64,000 bases of DNA, taken from positions 749,004 to 813,003 of the forward strand of contig NZ_WJXZ01000001.1 of assembly GCF_009668025.1 (NCBI RefSeq). Reading direction: 5' to 3'. The stretch is from Larkinella terrae (GTDB lineage: Bacteria; Bacteroidota; Bacteroidia; Cytophagales; Spirosomataceae). Of this stretch, positions 56,441-64,000 are shown in pieces (position 1 is the first letter of the stretch; every line of letters starts with the position of its first letter). The notes below the pieces were generated by a model that was not told the origin of the DNA, searched no databases, and was given only the letters and a program-made list of their open reading frames with translations. Made by a program: the position numbers and the translations under genes.

Positions 56441-57256
56441 TTAAAGTCGATTACCGGCCCGTCGAGCCATTTTGGGAAGTTTTTCTTTCAGAGCTTCGAA
56501 CAGGTTATTCGTCGCCGATTCACACATCGGCAGCAAATCGTCCACTTTGAGTTTCAGCGCAAAACCGCCGACTTTGGTATAGTCCTGTTCGGAGTAGGCG
56601 CTTTCCTGAATATTGAAAACCCGCTTGCCGTCCTTGTTGTACAAATCCAGGGTTACGTAGGCTTTCATGGCGGCTTTTTCCACCATGCTGCCGGTCACAA
56701 ACCCCAGGGCCGAGCGTTTGTTGGCCAGCGAAAAGCTCAGGCCGATCACCATGATCCCGTCGGCCTGGCCGTCGAACATCCGAACGATATCCGTCGTGGC
56801 CGAGTTATCCTCGGTTCTGGTCAGCTTCCCCATCAAACTGGGTTCTCCCATAAACATCAGCAAGTGGTATCCGGGGGGCGCAATACCGATCCGATCGGTT
56901 AATTCGGCGGCCAGTCGGTACAGTTTGGTGTCTTTTACTTCCTGATTGTAGGCCCGGTATTTGGGATTGTTCAGCACCGTGGCTTCGTCAAGCACCTGGA
57001 AAGGCAGCTGCGGAGCAAACTCCGTGAAAAACAGCTTCTGGAAACGGAGCAATATGGGCATCACCTCGAACCGGGGGTCAACCGCGATCTTCTTGAAATA
57101 CACCAGCACGGCCGGGTCAATACCGCCCAAATCTTCGGCATGAATCAGTTTATCGGCCTGAATGGAAACTACCGCTACCTTTTTTTGCTGACTGTAGGCC
57201 GGACCAGCGACCAGCGAACCGATCAGCAGCATGAGAGAGAGAAATGCGTTCTTCAT
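56441..57256 (-). CDS. Exported protein of unknown function
   Basis: The 271-residue protein has a signal peptide ending PAYSQ (22) and one alpha/beta domain. Visible strands are VAVVSIQADKL and GIMVIGLSFSLANK, with YVTLDLYNKDGKRVFN later. The pattern resembles the CsgG/DUF-type curli-like or periplasmic TolB-N fold seen in secreted lipoproteins, but the match is not certain. It lies 22 bases before the OmpA-barrel gene and 29 bases after the four-module gene, so it belongs to the same transcription unit. Confidence 0.6.
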   Translation of the reverse strand: MKNAFLSLMLLIGSLVAGPAYSQQKKVAVVSIQADKLIHAEDLGGIDPAVLVYFKKIAVDPRFEVMPILLRFQKLFFTEFAPQLPFQVLDEATVLNNPKYRAYNQEVKDTKLYRLAAELTDRIGIAPPGYHLLMFMGEPSLMGKLTRTEDNSATTDIVRMFDGQADGIMVIGLSFSLANKRSALGFVTGSMVEKAAMKAYVTLDLYNKDGKRVFNIQESAYSEQDYTKVGGFALKLKVDDLLPMCESATNNLFEALKEKLPKMARRAGNRL

Positions 57257-57284
57257 TGGAGTTAAGAGAATGATTGTGAGGTTT

Positions 57285-58988
57285 TTATTGATTTTTACAA
57301 CCGGTAATCGCCTGCTGGAATAGCTGAACGCTGGTTCGGGCGGTTTCCAGATCCGGGAAAGCCAGACTGATCTGACCGACGTAATTGGAAGGCTGGCCGT
57401 CTTTCCAGCCCTTGATGATTTTTTCTTTCCCGCTGGTGGGCAGATCCAGCAGAACTTCCCGCCCGGAAACGGTCATTTGAACCGCCTGCGGGTCCAGATC
57501 CGACAGTTTCAGATCGTATTTCAGCTCGGTGTTCTTTTTCCCGCCCGACCGGTTTTTGTACGTCCACTGGCAGCGGTTTCCGGCCGGTTCCAGCACCTGC
57601 CTGCCCGTGGTTTCCTCCCCGCCAGCCGCCGATACTTTAGCGGCTACCCACTCCATACCGCCCTTCGGCGGAGTGGTCGCCATCGTATTTTTGCAGCCCG
57701 CAACCAGCTTTTCCAGCAGCGCCGGAACAAACCGGATGGTTTCGATATCCGCAGCGAGCAGTTCCAGTTTGTTGCCGTAATTGCCCCGTTCGCCGTTCTG
57801 GAAATAGCTGATCCACTTGTTTTTGCTGGCAGTCTCCAGTTTCAGCACAAACTGCCGACCCTGGGTTTTAAGGGTTGCCGACCGGGCGTCCATGTCGGCC
57901 CACTGAAATTGGTACGTTTCCTCTTTGGGACGCCCACCGGTTTCCCGTTGCACCAGCGTTGCCTGACAGGCCGGTTTTAGCTCCTGCTGGAACGATTCGA
58001 TGGGTCGTACGGCACCGGCAAGTCGCTGCAAGGCTTCGGGCAACGACTGGTACTGAACAAAACGCGCCTGCTGCTCAGCCAGTTGCTTTTGCGCCAAGTG
58101 TACCCATTTCTGCCAGGCCAGCTTCAGGAGCTGCGCTTTGTAGGCCGACTTGCAATCGATTTCAACCGATGAAACCGTGTTTGCCCAAACCCCGTTTTTT
58201 CTCAACCGAACAAACGATTCTTTGCTCTCGAGCACGACCTGTACCGATTTGCTTTTGGCGCTGATGGTCACTTTCTGCGGATCAAAATCGGCCAGGTTAA
58301 ACCGGTAAAGCCCTTCTTCGGGTTTGCCGTTCCGGGCCTCTTCAACCCGCAGCAACTGCATCACCAGCGGATTGTCGGCCTGACGTTCCAGGCTCTGGCG
58401 GCACGGTTCGGCCCCGGTCGTTTCCTGATCCAGATTGGATTGTATCCAGGTCAGCAACCCCTCGAAGTTGTCCGGAAAATGCGCATCGGCTTCAAAACAC
58501 TTTTCAGAAAGCGGCTGCGCCTGTCGGAACAGGTCCACCAGCAAGCGGGCTTTGTCTACATCCGACGCATACAACTGGATACGGTTTCCGTTCGTCTGGC
58601 TTTCGTCGTCCTGACGGATACTTATATACGCAGCCTGCTGTTTGGTTTTTAAACCGACGGCAATCAGGTCTTTTTTCACCTCATACTGCACCGATGCGGG
58701 ATCGATATCCGCCAGATTGAAGCGAAACGTATGGACAGCGGTTTTACCCTTTTTATCCGTTTCCTTGCGAACGATGGTCAGCAGGTAAGGCCGCGCCGGA
58801 TCGACCTGCAACGTTTGTTCAAACGTCTGGGAGGCACCGGTTACGGTTTTAAACCGGTCGTCAAACTGGCGCAACAAACTAACTAATCCACTGGTCGGCG
58901 GCGCCTGAGCCGACGCCGACACACTTATCCAACTCATCAGGAATCCGAGAATCCATCTCGTAAACCGGATACCGTTCAGTTTTTTCAT
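57285..58988 (-). CDS. Exported protein of four tandem unknown modules
   Basis: The 567-residue protein has a signal peptide ending SASAQ (28) and four modules of about 130-140 residues each. Each module starts with a helix, has a three-strand core in which a D-x-D-P-type turn occurs (FNLADIDPASV, FNLADFDPQKV, FQWADMDARSA, LKLSDLDPQAV), then a basic strand with exposed lysines, and a final helix with a conserved Cys (LSEKCF, PACQAT-like, AGCKNT, TGCKNQ). I do not recognise the family. The modules are diverged, so duplication is old. No catalytic motif is seen. Confidence 0.65.
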   Translation of the reverse strand: MKKLNGIRFTRWILGFLMSWISVSASAQAPPTSGLVSLLRQFDDRFKTVTGASQTFEQTLQVDPARPYLLTIVRKETDKKGKTAVHTFRFNLADIDPASVQYEVKKDLIAVGLKTKQQAAYISIRQDDESQTNGNRIQLYASDVDKARLLVDLFRQAQPLSEKCFEADAHFPDNFEGLLTWIQSNLDQETTGAEPCRQSLERQADNPLVMQLLRVEEARNGKPEEGLYRFNLADFDPQKVTISAKSKSVQVVLESKESFVRLRKNGVWANTVSSVEIDCKSAYKAQLLKLAWQKWVHLAQKQLAEQQARFVQYQSLPEALQRLAGAVRPIESFQQELKPACQATLVQRETGGRPKEETYQFQWADMDARSATLKTQGRQFVLKLETASKNKWISYFQNGERGNYGNKLELLAADIETIRFVPALLEKLVAGCKNTMATTPPKGGMEWVAAKVSAAGGEETTGRQVLEPAGNRCQWTYKNRSGGKKNTELKYDLKLSDLDPQAVQMTVSGREVLLDLPTSGKEKIIKGWKDGQPSNYVGQISLAFPDLETARTSVQLFQQAITGCKNQ

Positions 58989-59056
58989 CCCTTAAAATTT
59001 GTTTTGTCCGACCGAAATTGCCGACCAGATAGCGTAGCTGTTGAGACCAATGAGCG

Positions 59057-59569
59057 TTATTTACTTCCCAGAATATACCCGATCCGCAAGCCGCCGACCG
59101 GCGTGACTGCCCCGCCAAAAATCCCGGCATCTTCGCTGCCAACTCCCAGAGCAAAACCGCCCGCGATTCCGAGACAAGGCTCTATCGTGAATTTGTTTTT
59201 GATGATGAATTGATACCCCGCAATACCGCCCAGTTGAACGATTCCGACACCGGCGTTGAGATCGTCTTCGATAAAATCATTGAATCGGACGTACCACAGC
59301 AAAGCCGTAGGGGCGACCCAGAATCCGGCCGGAGCTTTCTTTTCCTTGTTCAGCAAGCCATAAAACCGGTATTCTCCTTTTACACCCAAAGCTGTAATAC
59401 CGACGGTGGGCAGCGGGTAAATGGTCGCGCCGACGTAAAATGAATTTTTGTCATTCAGGACTTTTTCGTAGCCGACACTAACCAGCGGGGCATACTTGAT
59501 AATCTTGTCCTGCGCCCGAACCGCGTTGATTACCAGGCAAAAAGCGAGCAGCAAAAGTGCTTTTTTCAT
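59057..59569 (-). CDS. Small outer-membrane beta-barrel protein
   Basis: The 170-residue protein has a signal peptide ending VRAQ (20) and alternating amphipathic strands with Gly/aromatic turns (ALGVKGEYRFYG, PTALLWYVRFND, IGYILGSK at the end), as in eight-strand outer-membrane barrels of the DUF3575 kind. It is the first gene after the caspase terminator and probably begins the downstream transcription unit. The gap to the four-module gene is 68 bases. Confidence 0.7.
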   Translation of the reverse strand: MKKALLLLAFCLVINAVRAQDKIIKYAPLVSVGYEKVLNDKNSFYVGATIYPLPTVGITALGVKGEYRFYGLLNKEKKAPAGFWVAPTALLWYVRFNDFIEDDLNAGVGIVQLGGIAGYQFIIKNKFTIEPCLGIAGGFALGVGSEDAGIFGGAVTPVGGLRIGYILGSK

Positions 59570-59775
59570 GAATTTGGTAGTTTATTAAGTTAGCAATACA
59601 TTCCCGGTGGCCTTCCGATTACCAGCCGTTTCGATCCTTTATCGTTCCCGAAAAGCCCGATTGTCAGGTGGGGGTTAAAAATTTTTTTTTGTATTTCGTT
59701 GGTCCTGCGCCGGTGCCCAAAAGGTTGCTTCCTTCTGCGGGCATTTTGGTGACAGCGTGATTGCAGAAAATGATA

Positions 59776-59823
59776 AAAACCGCAACGCCCACTCAGGTGA
59801 CGATGAGCGGGCGTTGCGGTTTT
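59776..59823 (-). terminator. Strong terminator after the caspase gene
   Basis: Two 15-base arms (AAAACCGCAACGCCC at 59776-59790 and its exact inverse at 59809-59823) flank an 18-base loop. On the minus strand the stem ends in TTTTTA. It lies 16 bases after the caspase stop and separates the sigma/anti-sigma/caspase operon from the rest of the cluster. Confidence 0.8.
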
Positions 59824-59838
59824 ACGAAAAAGAAGACG

Positions 59839-61824
59839 TCAGAGAGTTTTTTCCGGGACAACCTTGAACGTCACGGTCGTGGTGGCCATTTCGTCGGATG
59901 GAATGGGGGTAGGACTTTCACCGCGATAGGTATTGCCAACGAAAAACGCAAACGGATTTTGGGCTCCGGCGGAGCGATCGGCACCCCGGCTCTCCACCGT
60001 TGGTCGCAACTCGAGCGGACGCGGAGTGGCAATGATCTTGTAGAATTCAGTCCCGTACGGCGGATTGAACGCAAAGTAAAAAGGCGGACTTTTTTGCCCC
60101 GCCGGGATCAGCAATCCATCGATCTGGTCATCGGCGGTTTCGTCAGGAAGCAGGATCGACAGGCGACCACCCGGCGGTATATTGATCAGGGTAATGTACA
60201 CATCCCGGTCACCTTCGTTGTAAATCGTTAGCTGTCCCTGAACGTCGCTCGGAAATTGCGGAAAAGCGGTTTTCAGGAGGGTAACGGTGTCTGCAGTCAC
60301 GGAACCGGTTGTCGAGTCAGCCTGAACGCGGACCGGAACAAAGTCGGCCCGAATCGCGTAGTGCGGATTGGTAAACGACAGATTTCGGATCACCTTCGCC
60401 TGACCGTAGTCGATAATCCGATTGACGCAATACGCCACGGCATCGGGGGCCTTCAGGAGCACGGAATCGTAGGGCTGATACGTGTCCGTGTGCCGCAGGA
60501 GCAGGTAGTTTTGGCTTGTTTCAATCCGCAAATCACCGCTTTGTCCGACTAAAATAGCCGGTTGATTGCCCAGTGCCTGGCTGAGAGTTCGCTGTAATTC
60601 AGCAGGGACATTTTTTGCAATCTGTACCTTAACGCGCCAGTTCCCGAACGCTTTTTCCGTTTCCACCGCCCGGATTTCGGCGGGCAAACCGGCCACGCGC
60701 CCGCTGTCGATCCTGACCCACGACCGGGTTAGTGACCCATTCACTACGTGGCCCGTAGCGAGGGGTGCTTTCCCTCTGGCCTGGCCCGATTTGGGGTAAA
60801 AAGCGATTTTGGCGCGGTTGTATACGCCCGCTACGTAACCGCCCGCTACTTCGATCAGTTGTTCGCCCGCATTTTTTATCGCAGTCAAACTCAACACCGG
60901 TTGGTACGCCGTAAAACTTCCGCCCAGCACCCGTTCTCCCCCATCACCTTCCAGCGTTGGATTTTGCGTATTCGGATCAATAAAGGCAGCGGCTTTGCTG
61001 AACATCCGGGCGTAGGTATCATTGCGTTCCAGTTGCCGAAAAGCACAACTCACTGCGTACGTCAGGGCACCAATGGGTTTTCCCTGGTCATCGGTCAGAT
61101 CGTAGTTGAGCTGGTTGGGCAGGCAAGCGGTCATCAGAATAAACTTTCCAAGCCCCGGGCCGGACGACGGAACCCTTTTTTTATCTAAATAGCCCGAACC
61201 TATTTCACCGCTTGCCGCCGTTCCTCCGGTTTTTTTGACCAGCACCGGTCGGATCGGCGGTTTTCCGCCCCGGACCGAACCTTCGCCCCGGTTGATCGTT
61301 CCTGAATGACACGAGTCCATGAGGAGTAATAAATGCCCGTTTGGCCCGATTCGGCGTCTGATTCGGTCAATCCAAAGACCAATCTGATCGTCACGAATGT
61401 GTTTTTCACCCTGACCGGTTTCACTGGGTGTATCGTATGCGACAAAGGCTTCGTCGTATTTCACATCGCCTTCGTCATCGATTTCATCGCCATTGTCGTC
61501 GGGAACCTGCTGTCCGTGACCGGAAAACAGAATAACGACTTTATCGCCGGGCGTTAAACTGGCAATGAATACCTCCATTCGCCGGTGAATTCCGGCAAAG
61601 GTGGCCTGCTGATTGGGAAGGACGCTAATGTTCTGATTGAGAAAACCGTGTTCCTGAAGAATCGTTTTCATGAGCACCAGGTCGCGATCGGCGGGCGTGT
61701 TGGGCCACCCCAGCCCCGCGGCCCGGTAGTTGGCAATTCCAATTAATAGCGCCCGTTTGGCAGGGGCTGCCCAAACCGGAACCACCAGCCAAATGCCCAC
61801 CAGGAGACCCATCACTCGTTTCAT
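59839..61824 (-). CDS. Exported caspase-family (C14) peptidase with DUF4384 domain
   Basis: The ATG at 61824 gives the signal peptide MKRVMGLLVGIWLVVPVWAA; the longer frame overlaps the upstream gene and is rejected. The 661-residue protein has a caspase-like domain (25-330) with His103 in FSGHGQ and Cys172 in MDSCHSG, the catalytic pair of metacaspases, followed by a beta-rich central part and a C-terminal DUF4384-like domain (about 540-640, LTIYNEGDRDVYITLINIPP). Metacaspases cut after Arg/Lys. Its ATG lies 4 bases after the anti-sigma-like gene, so the three genes are cotranscribed. The signal peptide places it outside the cytoplasm. Confidence 0.88.
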   Translation of the reverse strand: MKRVMGLLVGIWLVVPVWAAPAKRALLIGIANYRAAGLGWPNTPADRDLVLMKTILQEHGFLNQNISVLPNQQATFAGIHRRMEVFIASLTPGDKVVILFSGHGQQVPDDNGDEIDDEGDVKYDEAFVAYDTPSETGQGEKHIRDDQIGLWIDRIRRRIGPNGHLLLLMDSCHSGTINRGEGSVRGGKPPIRPVLVKKTGGTAASGEIGSGYLDKKRVPSSGPGLGKFILMTACLPNQLNYDLTDDQGKPIGALTYAVSCAFRQLERNDTYARMFSKAAAFIDPNTQNPTLEGDGGERVLGGSFTAYQPVLSLTAIKNAGEQLIEVAGGYVAGVYNRAKIAFYPKSGQARGKAPLATGHVVNGSLTRSWVRIDSGRVAGLPAEIRAVETEKAFGNWRVKVQIAKNVPAELQRTLSQALGNQPAILVGQSGDLRIETSQNYLLLRHTDTYQPYDSVLLKAPDAVAYCVNRIIDYGQAKVIRNLSFTNPHYAIRADFVPVRVQADSTTGSVTADTVTLLKTAFPQFPSDVQGQLTIYNEGDRDVYITLINIPPGGRLSILLPDETADDQIDGLLIPAGQKSPPFYFAFNPPYGTEFYKIIATPRPLELRPTVESRGADRSAGAQNPFAFFVGNTYRGESPTPIPSDEMATTTVTFKVVPEKTL

Positions 61825-61828
61825 ACCA

Positions 61829-62545
61829 TCAGGAATCAAGTCGGGCCAATAACCGCTGGGCAGCCTGACGGGAGGTATGATTGGGCTCGGCCGCAATTTT
61901 TCGCAGCAGCGGTTTGAGCTGTTCCCTATCGTCGGTTAGAAGATAAGCCAGACACAGATGCCATTCGGATTGCTGTCGGATGGTCGGAATGTCGGATTTC
62001 ATCGCTTCCTGAAAGCTGGCAACGGCTTTTTCCGGTTCGGAGAGCTCCAGTTGAATCAACCCTCTCTGGTACGAAACGCACGCCAGCGACTGATTGGGCA
62101 CTTTTTCGAGTGCCGCCAGCGCCTGTTCGTATTCCTTGTTTCGGCGTAATTCGATTACTGCGTCGATGGCTTCAGGACAGGCGGCTTCGCCCCGGGTTCC
62201 CAAATCGGGTTGGTAAAAGTCGTCGTAAAGGTCCTGATTGGAGTTTAACGAGAGCCGGTAAGCTCCCCAGCCTGCCAGTACCAGCACGATCGAAGCCGCA
62301 ATTTGGTAAATGAGTCGCTTGCTGATCCATGCCTGCTCCACCAGAACTCTTTCCTTTTTGGACTGGCGCAACTGCTCCAGCGTGGCCAGATGTGCCAGAC
62401 TGGTTTCGACTTTCTGAAAAGAGGCCACCCGCTTTTGCAGCGCCGGGTCGGATTGCAATCTGGCTTCAAAAGCCGCCCGGCGGTTTGAAGGAAGGGTGTC
62501 GTTCAGATAGGCCAGAATGTCCCGGGTTTCTTTATCGGAGGCCAT
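61829..62545 (-). CDS. Anti-sigma-like membrane protein with a TPR tail
   Basis: The 238-residue protein has a cytoplasmic helical part (1-80, YLNDTLPSNRRAAFEARLQSDP, a typical zinc-free anti-sigma start), one membrane helix (about 83-103) and a periplasmic TPR-like region (about 118-235, NKEYEQALAALEKVP, ...LIQLELSEPEKAVASFQEA). That layout fits an anti-sigma factor that holds the sigma factor encoded 11 bases upstream and senses a periplasmic state through the TPR part. No clear ZAS His-x3-Cys-x2-Cys motif is present, so the class is uncertain. Confidence 0.75.
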   Translation of the reverse strand: MASDKETRDILAYLNDTLPSNRRAAFEARLQSDPALQKRVASFQKVETSLAHLATLEQLRQSKKERVLVEQAWISKRLIYQIAASIVLVLAGWGAYRLSLNSNQDLYDDFYQPDLGTRGEAACPEAIDAVIELRRNKEYEQALAALEKVPNQSLACVSYQRGLIQLELSEPEKAVASFQEAMKSDIPTIRQQSEWHLCLAYLLTDDREQLKPLLRKIAAEPNHTSRQAAQRLLARLDS

Positions 62546-62556
62546 GCTTATAAAAA

Positions 62557-63573
62557 TTAATCATCGGAATTGTCAAGTAAATCTCGAAGGCGACCCATGC
62601 AACCTCGGTGTAAAGTTCGAACATACCCGTAGGATCTGCCAATTTTCTCAGCTACTTCCTCCAGCGAATATTCCTCCACGTGATGGTACCAGATGATGGA
62701 GGCACAAGGCTCTCCTAGCTTGGGAATCGTGGCCCGTAATTTGTCTATTTCGTAATGGTCATCCGGTTCGGGAGGGGCGTTTTCCAATTCTTCATTCCCA
62801 TAAACGGGTCTGACTTTAATATCCAGCCAGCGGAACCGGGCAATATTCATAAAGAAAGAACTCATCAGAGCAGGTTCACCGCCCTTTTTGGTTTTGCTGC
62901 GGTCATACCATCGGTAACCGCTCTTCAGATCATAAGGTCCTTTTTTTATTTTTTTAAATAACTCCCTTAACGAGATGGACCAGACCAGCTCGGCATCCGA
63001 TTCCTGTCCGCTGGATAGCGTAACCATGTGCTCGGTCGGGCCGTACGTCCGGTTTTCAAAACCCTGATACGCTTTGGCAAAAACCGGTCCCTTTATTCCT
63101 TTAATCACCTCATGCACGGCCCGTTCCGAAGGGGATTTGCCATTGATTAATTCCCGTAAATCGGTTGCCGACTTGTGCTGTACGTCCAGCCGGGTTCGTT
63201 GCCGGGCCTCACCAAACGCTTCTTCAATTTTAGCAAGCTTTTGCGTCACCTGCTCCCGGAAGTAAAGCCCGTAATCTGCTTCGGTTTCCCTTAATCGGTC
63301 CACAATGGCCGGAATGTCATCCGAGGTCAGCATTTTTTTTATTTCGTCATCCGACTCATCAAACAAGTCGCCGTACCGCGCCACAAAATCGTCAACCCAG
63401 TCCGCTACCGGTTTCTGGCCCCGCTCCAGCAGGTCGGCATAATCCGCGGCCCTTCGATTGGCGTATTCAAACTTTTCAAAAGCTACCCACATGACAAAAG
63501 CCATATAAAACCCCTTATCCTCCTCGACTTTGGCCCCATTTGAAGAAAATAAAAAATCTAAAATTTTGGCCAT
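62557..63573 (-). CDS. ECF-like sigma factor with a long N-terminal extension
   Basis: The 338-residue protein looks like a sigma factor only in its C-terminal half: a region-2-like part (about 190-255, ELVWSISLRELFKKIKK and SSFFMNIARFRWLDIKV), an acidic linker, and a region-4-like part (about 275-335, EVAEKIGRSYGYVRTLHRGCMGRLRDLL). The first 180 residues have no clear match: they are helical and acidic (DESDDEIKKML) and begin MAKILDFLFSSNG. Normal ECF factors have about 190 residues. It heads an operon with the anti-sigma-like protein and the caspase. It is divergent from the TPR gene at 63690. Confidence 0.65.
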   Translation of the reverse strand: MAKILDFLFSSNGAKVEEDKGFYMAFVMWVAFEKFEYANRRAADYADLLERGQKPVADWVDDFVARYGDLFDESDDEIKKMLTSDDIPAIVDRLRETEADYGLYFREQVTQKLAKIEEAFGEARQRTRLDVQHKSATDLRELINGKSPSERAVHEVIKGIKGPVFAKAYQGFENRTYGPTEHMVTLSSGQESDAELVWSISLRELFKKIKKGPYDLKSGYRWYDRSKTKKGGEPALMSSFFMNIARFRWLDIKVRPVYGNEELENAPPEPDDHYEIDKLRATIPKLGEPCASIIWYHHVEEYSLEEVAEKIGRSYGYVRTLHRGCMGRLRDLLDNSDD

Positions 63574-63689
63574 TGTTTAGGTGCTTTTTTCCGATTGAAA
63601 GGCACAATATACTTATATTTCCAAAATAGTGACATTTGTTCAACCGCCAGAAAACGAAAGAATAGAAAAAAATTGCACCGGCATTCTTT

Positions 63690-64000
63690 ATGCAGAAATA
63701 CGTACAAAAAGGAATTCTTTCGGGCCTTGTCCTGCTGCTGAGTCCACTGGCCTTTGGGCAGAATTTATTTACCAGACAAGTCAAAGTAATGGCGCTGATC
63801 CGTGATCAGTCTTACGCCGAAGCCCTTTCAATTGCCAAACCAACCGTCGACAGCCTTGAACAACTGCCTGATCATAAAAACTTTTTCTACGTAACCTGGG
63901 CCGGTTTACTGACCAATCTTTACCAATTCAACAACCGGGACGATACTGCAAAGATCTATTCGGAACGTACCGTAGCAGCCGCGGGGCAGCTGTTCGGAAG
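63690..64000 (+). CDS. Exported protein, probably TPR-type, 3' end outside window
   Basis: An ATG at 63690 opens a frame that runs to the window end (103 codons so far). It has a signal peptide ending AFGQ (about residue 24) and then helices with spacing like TPR repeats (QSYAEALSIAKPTVDSLEQL, then NFFYVTWAGLLTNLYQF). It resembles the beginning of the TPR-CHAT protein at 48070. It is divergent from the sigma factor gene with 116 bases between them. The product cannot be named without the rest. Confidence 0.55.
   Translation, partial: MQKYVQKGILSGLVLLLSPLAFGQNLFTRQVKVMALIRDQSYAEALSIAKPTVDSLEQLPDHKNFFYVTWAGLLTNLYQFNNRDDTAKIYSERTVAAAGQLFG

Noticed and set aside
48070-63573. Gasdermin or CRISPR type III-E partner for the TPR-CHAT protein
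   Set aside because: I looked for a pore-forming or Cas-like gene in the cluster and saw none; the CHAT protein is exported, unlike known systems.
1-64000. tRNA, rRNA, riboswitch or CRISPR array
   Set aside because: No cloverleaf, rRNA stretch, known riboswitch core or regular repeat-spacer pattern was seen; covariance-model searches (tRNAscan-SE, Infernal) would settle this.

Overview
The window comes from a Bacteroidota chromosome, most likely a Cytophagales member of the Spirosoma/Larkinella type. The basis is a hybrid two-component regulator, a SusC/SusD pair, OMP_b-brl-type TonB receptors, type IX secretion sorting domains of both the T9SS type A and gliding-motility (CHU_C) kinds, many lipoproteins, and start sites without strong Shine-Dalgarno sequences. 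The genus is inferred from gene content, not proven. I found no rRNA, tRNA, CRISPR array or intact insertion sequence.

Positions 1-8100 carry a 5'-truncated hybrid two-component regulator, a TonB receptor, a DUF885 peptidase-like protein and a truncated P1-family peptidase, all on the plus strand. Positions 8100-13950 form a patchy zone: a DinB-like protein, a membrane XRE regulator, a serine beta-lactamase-like hydrolase, a 21-bp perfect palindrome, a pair of diverged repeats, and two gene remnants joined head to tail (an AraC-like N-terminus and a T9SS-protein C-terminus).

Positions 13937-24171 are all on the minus strand. A LytTR response regulator lies at the upstream end and a propeller HisKA_2 histidine kinase at the downstream end. 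Between them sit small exported proteins: three NTF2-like, one RidA-like, one alpha/beta hydrolase, one unknown, plus a GNAT enzyme and an epimerase. Four of the exported proteins share almost the same lipoprotein leader on unrelated folds.

Positions 24345-29470 look AT-richer and partly decayed. They hold a fused dehydrogenase remnant, a YCII-like lipoprotein, a quinone-oxidoreductase-like enzyme divergent from an AraC regulator, a TMEM175-like channel, and a frameshifted outer-membrane DUF481 gene.

Positions 29799-41175 are a carbohydrate locus on the minus strand. In order of transcription it has SusC, SusD, a LamG lipoprotein, an ABC sugar-binding lipoprotein, two permeases, an (alpha/alpha) toroid lipoprotein and the ATPase. 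It could carry one sugar across both membranes. Positions 41618-47949 hold a Tat-type SDR, a PAS-GAF histidine kinase, an NTF2-like protein, a graveyard of three gene remnants and an SLC13 transporter.

Positions 48070-63573 are the most unusual part, again on the minus strand. An atypical sigma factor, an anti-sigma-like TPR membrane protein and an exported caspase-family peptidase form one unit ended by a strong terminator. They are followed by a small outer-membrane protein, a protein of four tandem unknown modules, an unknown secreted protein, an OmpA-barrel fusion, a lipoprotein, a five-Ig T9SS protein and an exported TPR-CHAT peptidase. A further exported, probably TPR-type protein starts divergently at 63690 and leaves the window. 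I suggest this is an envelope-located system with two caspase-fold proteases; its function is not established by the sequence.
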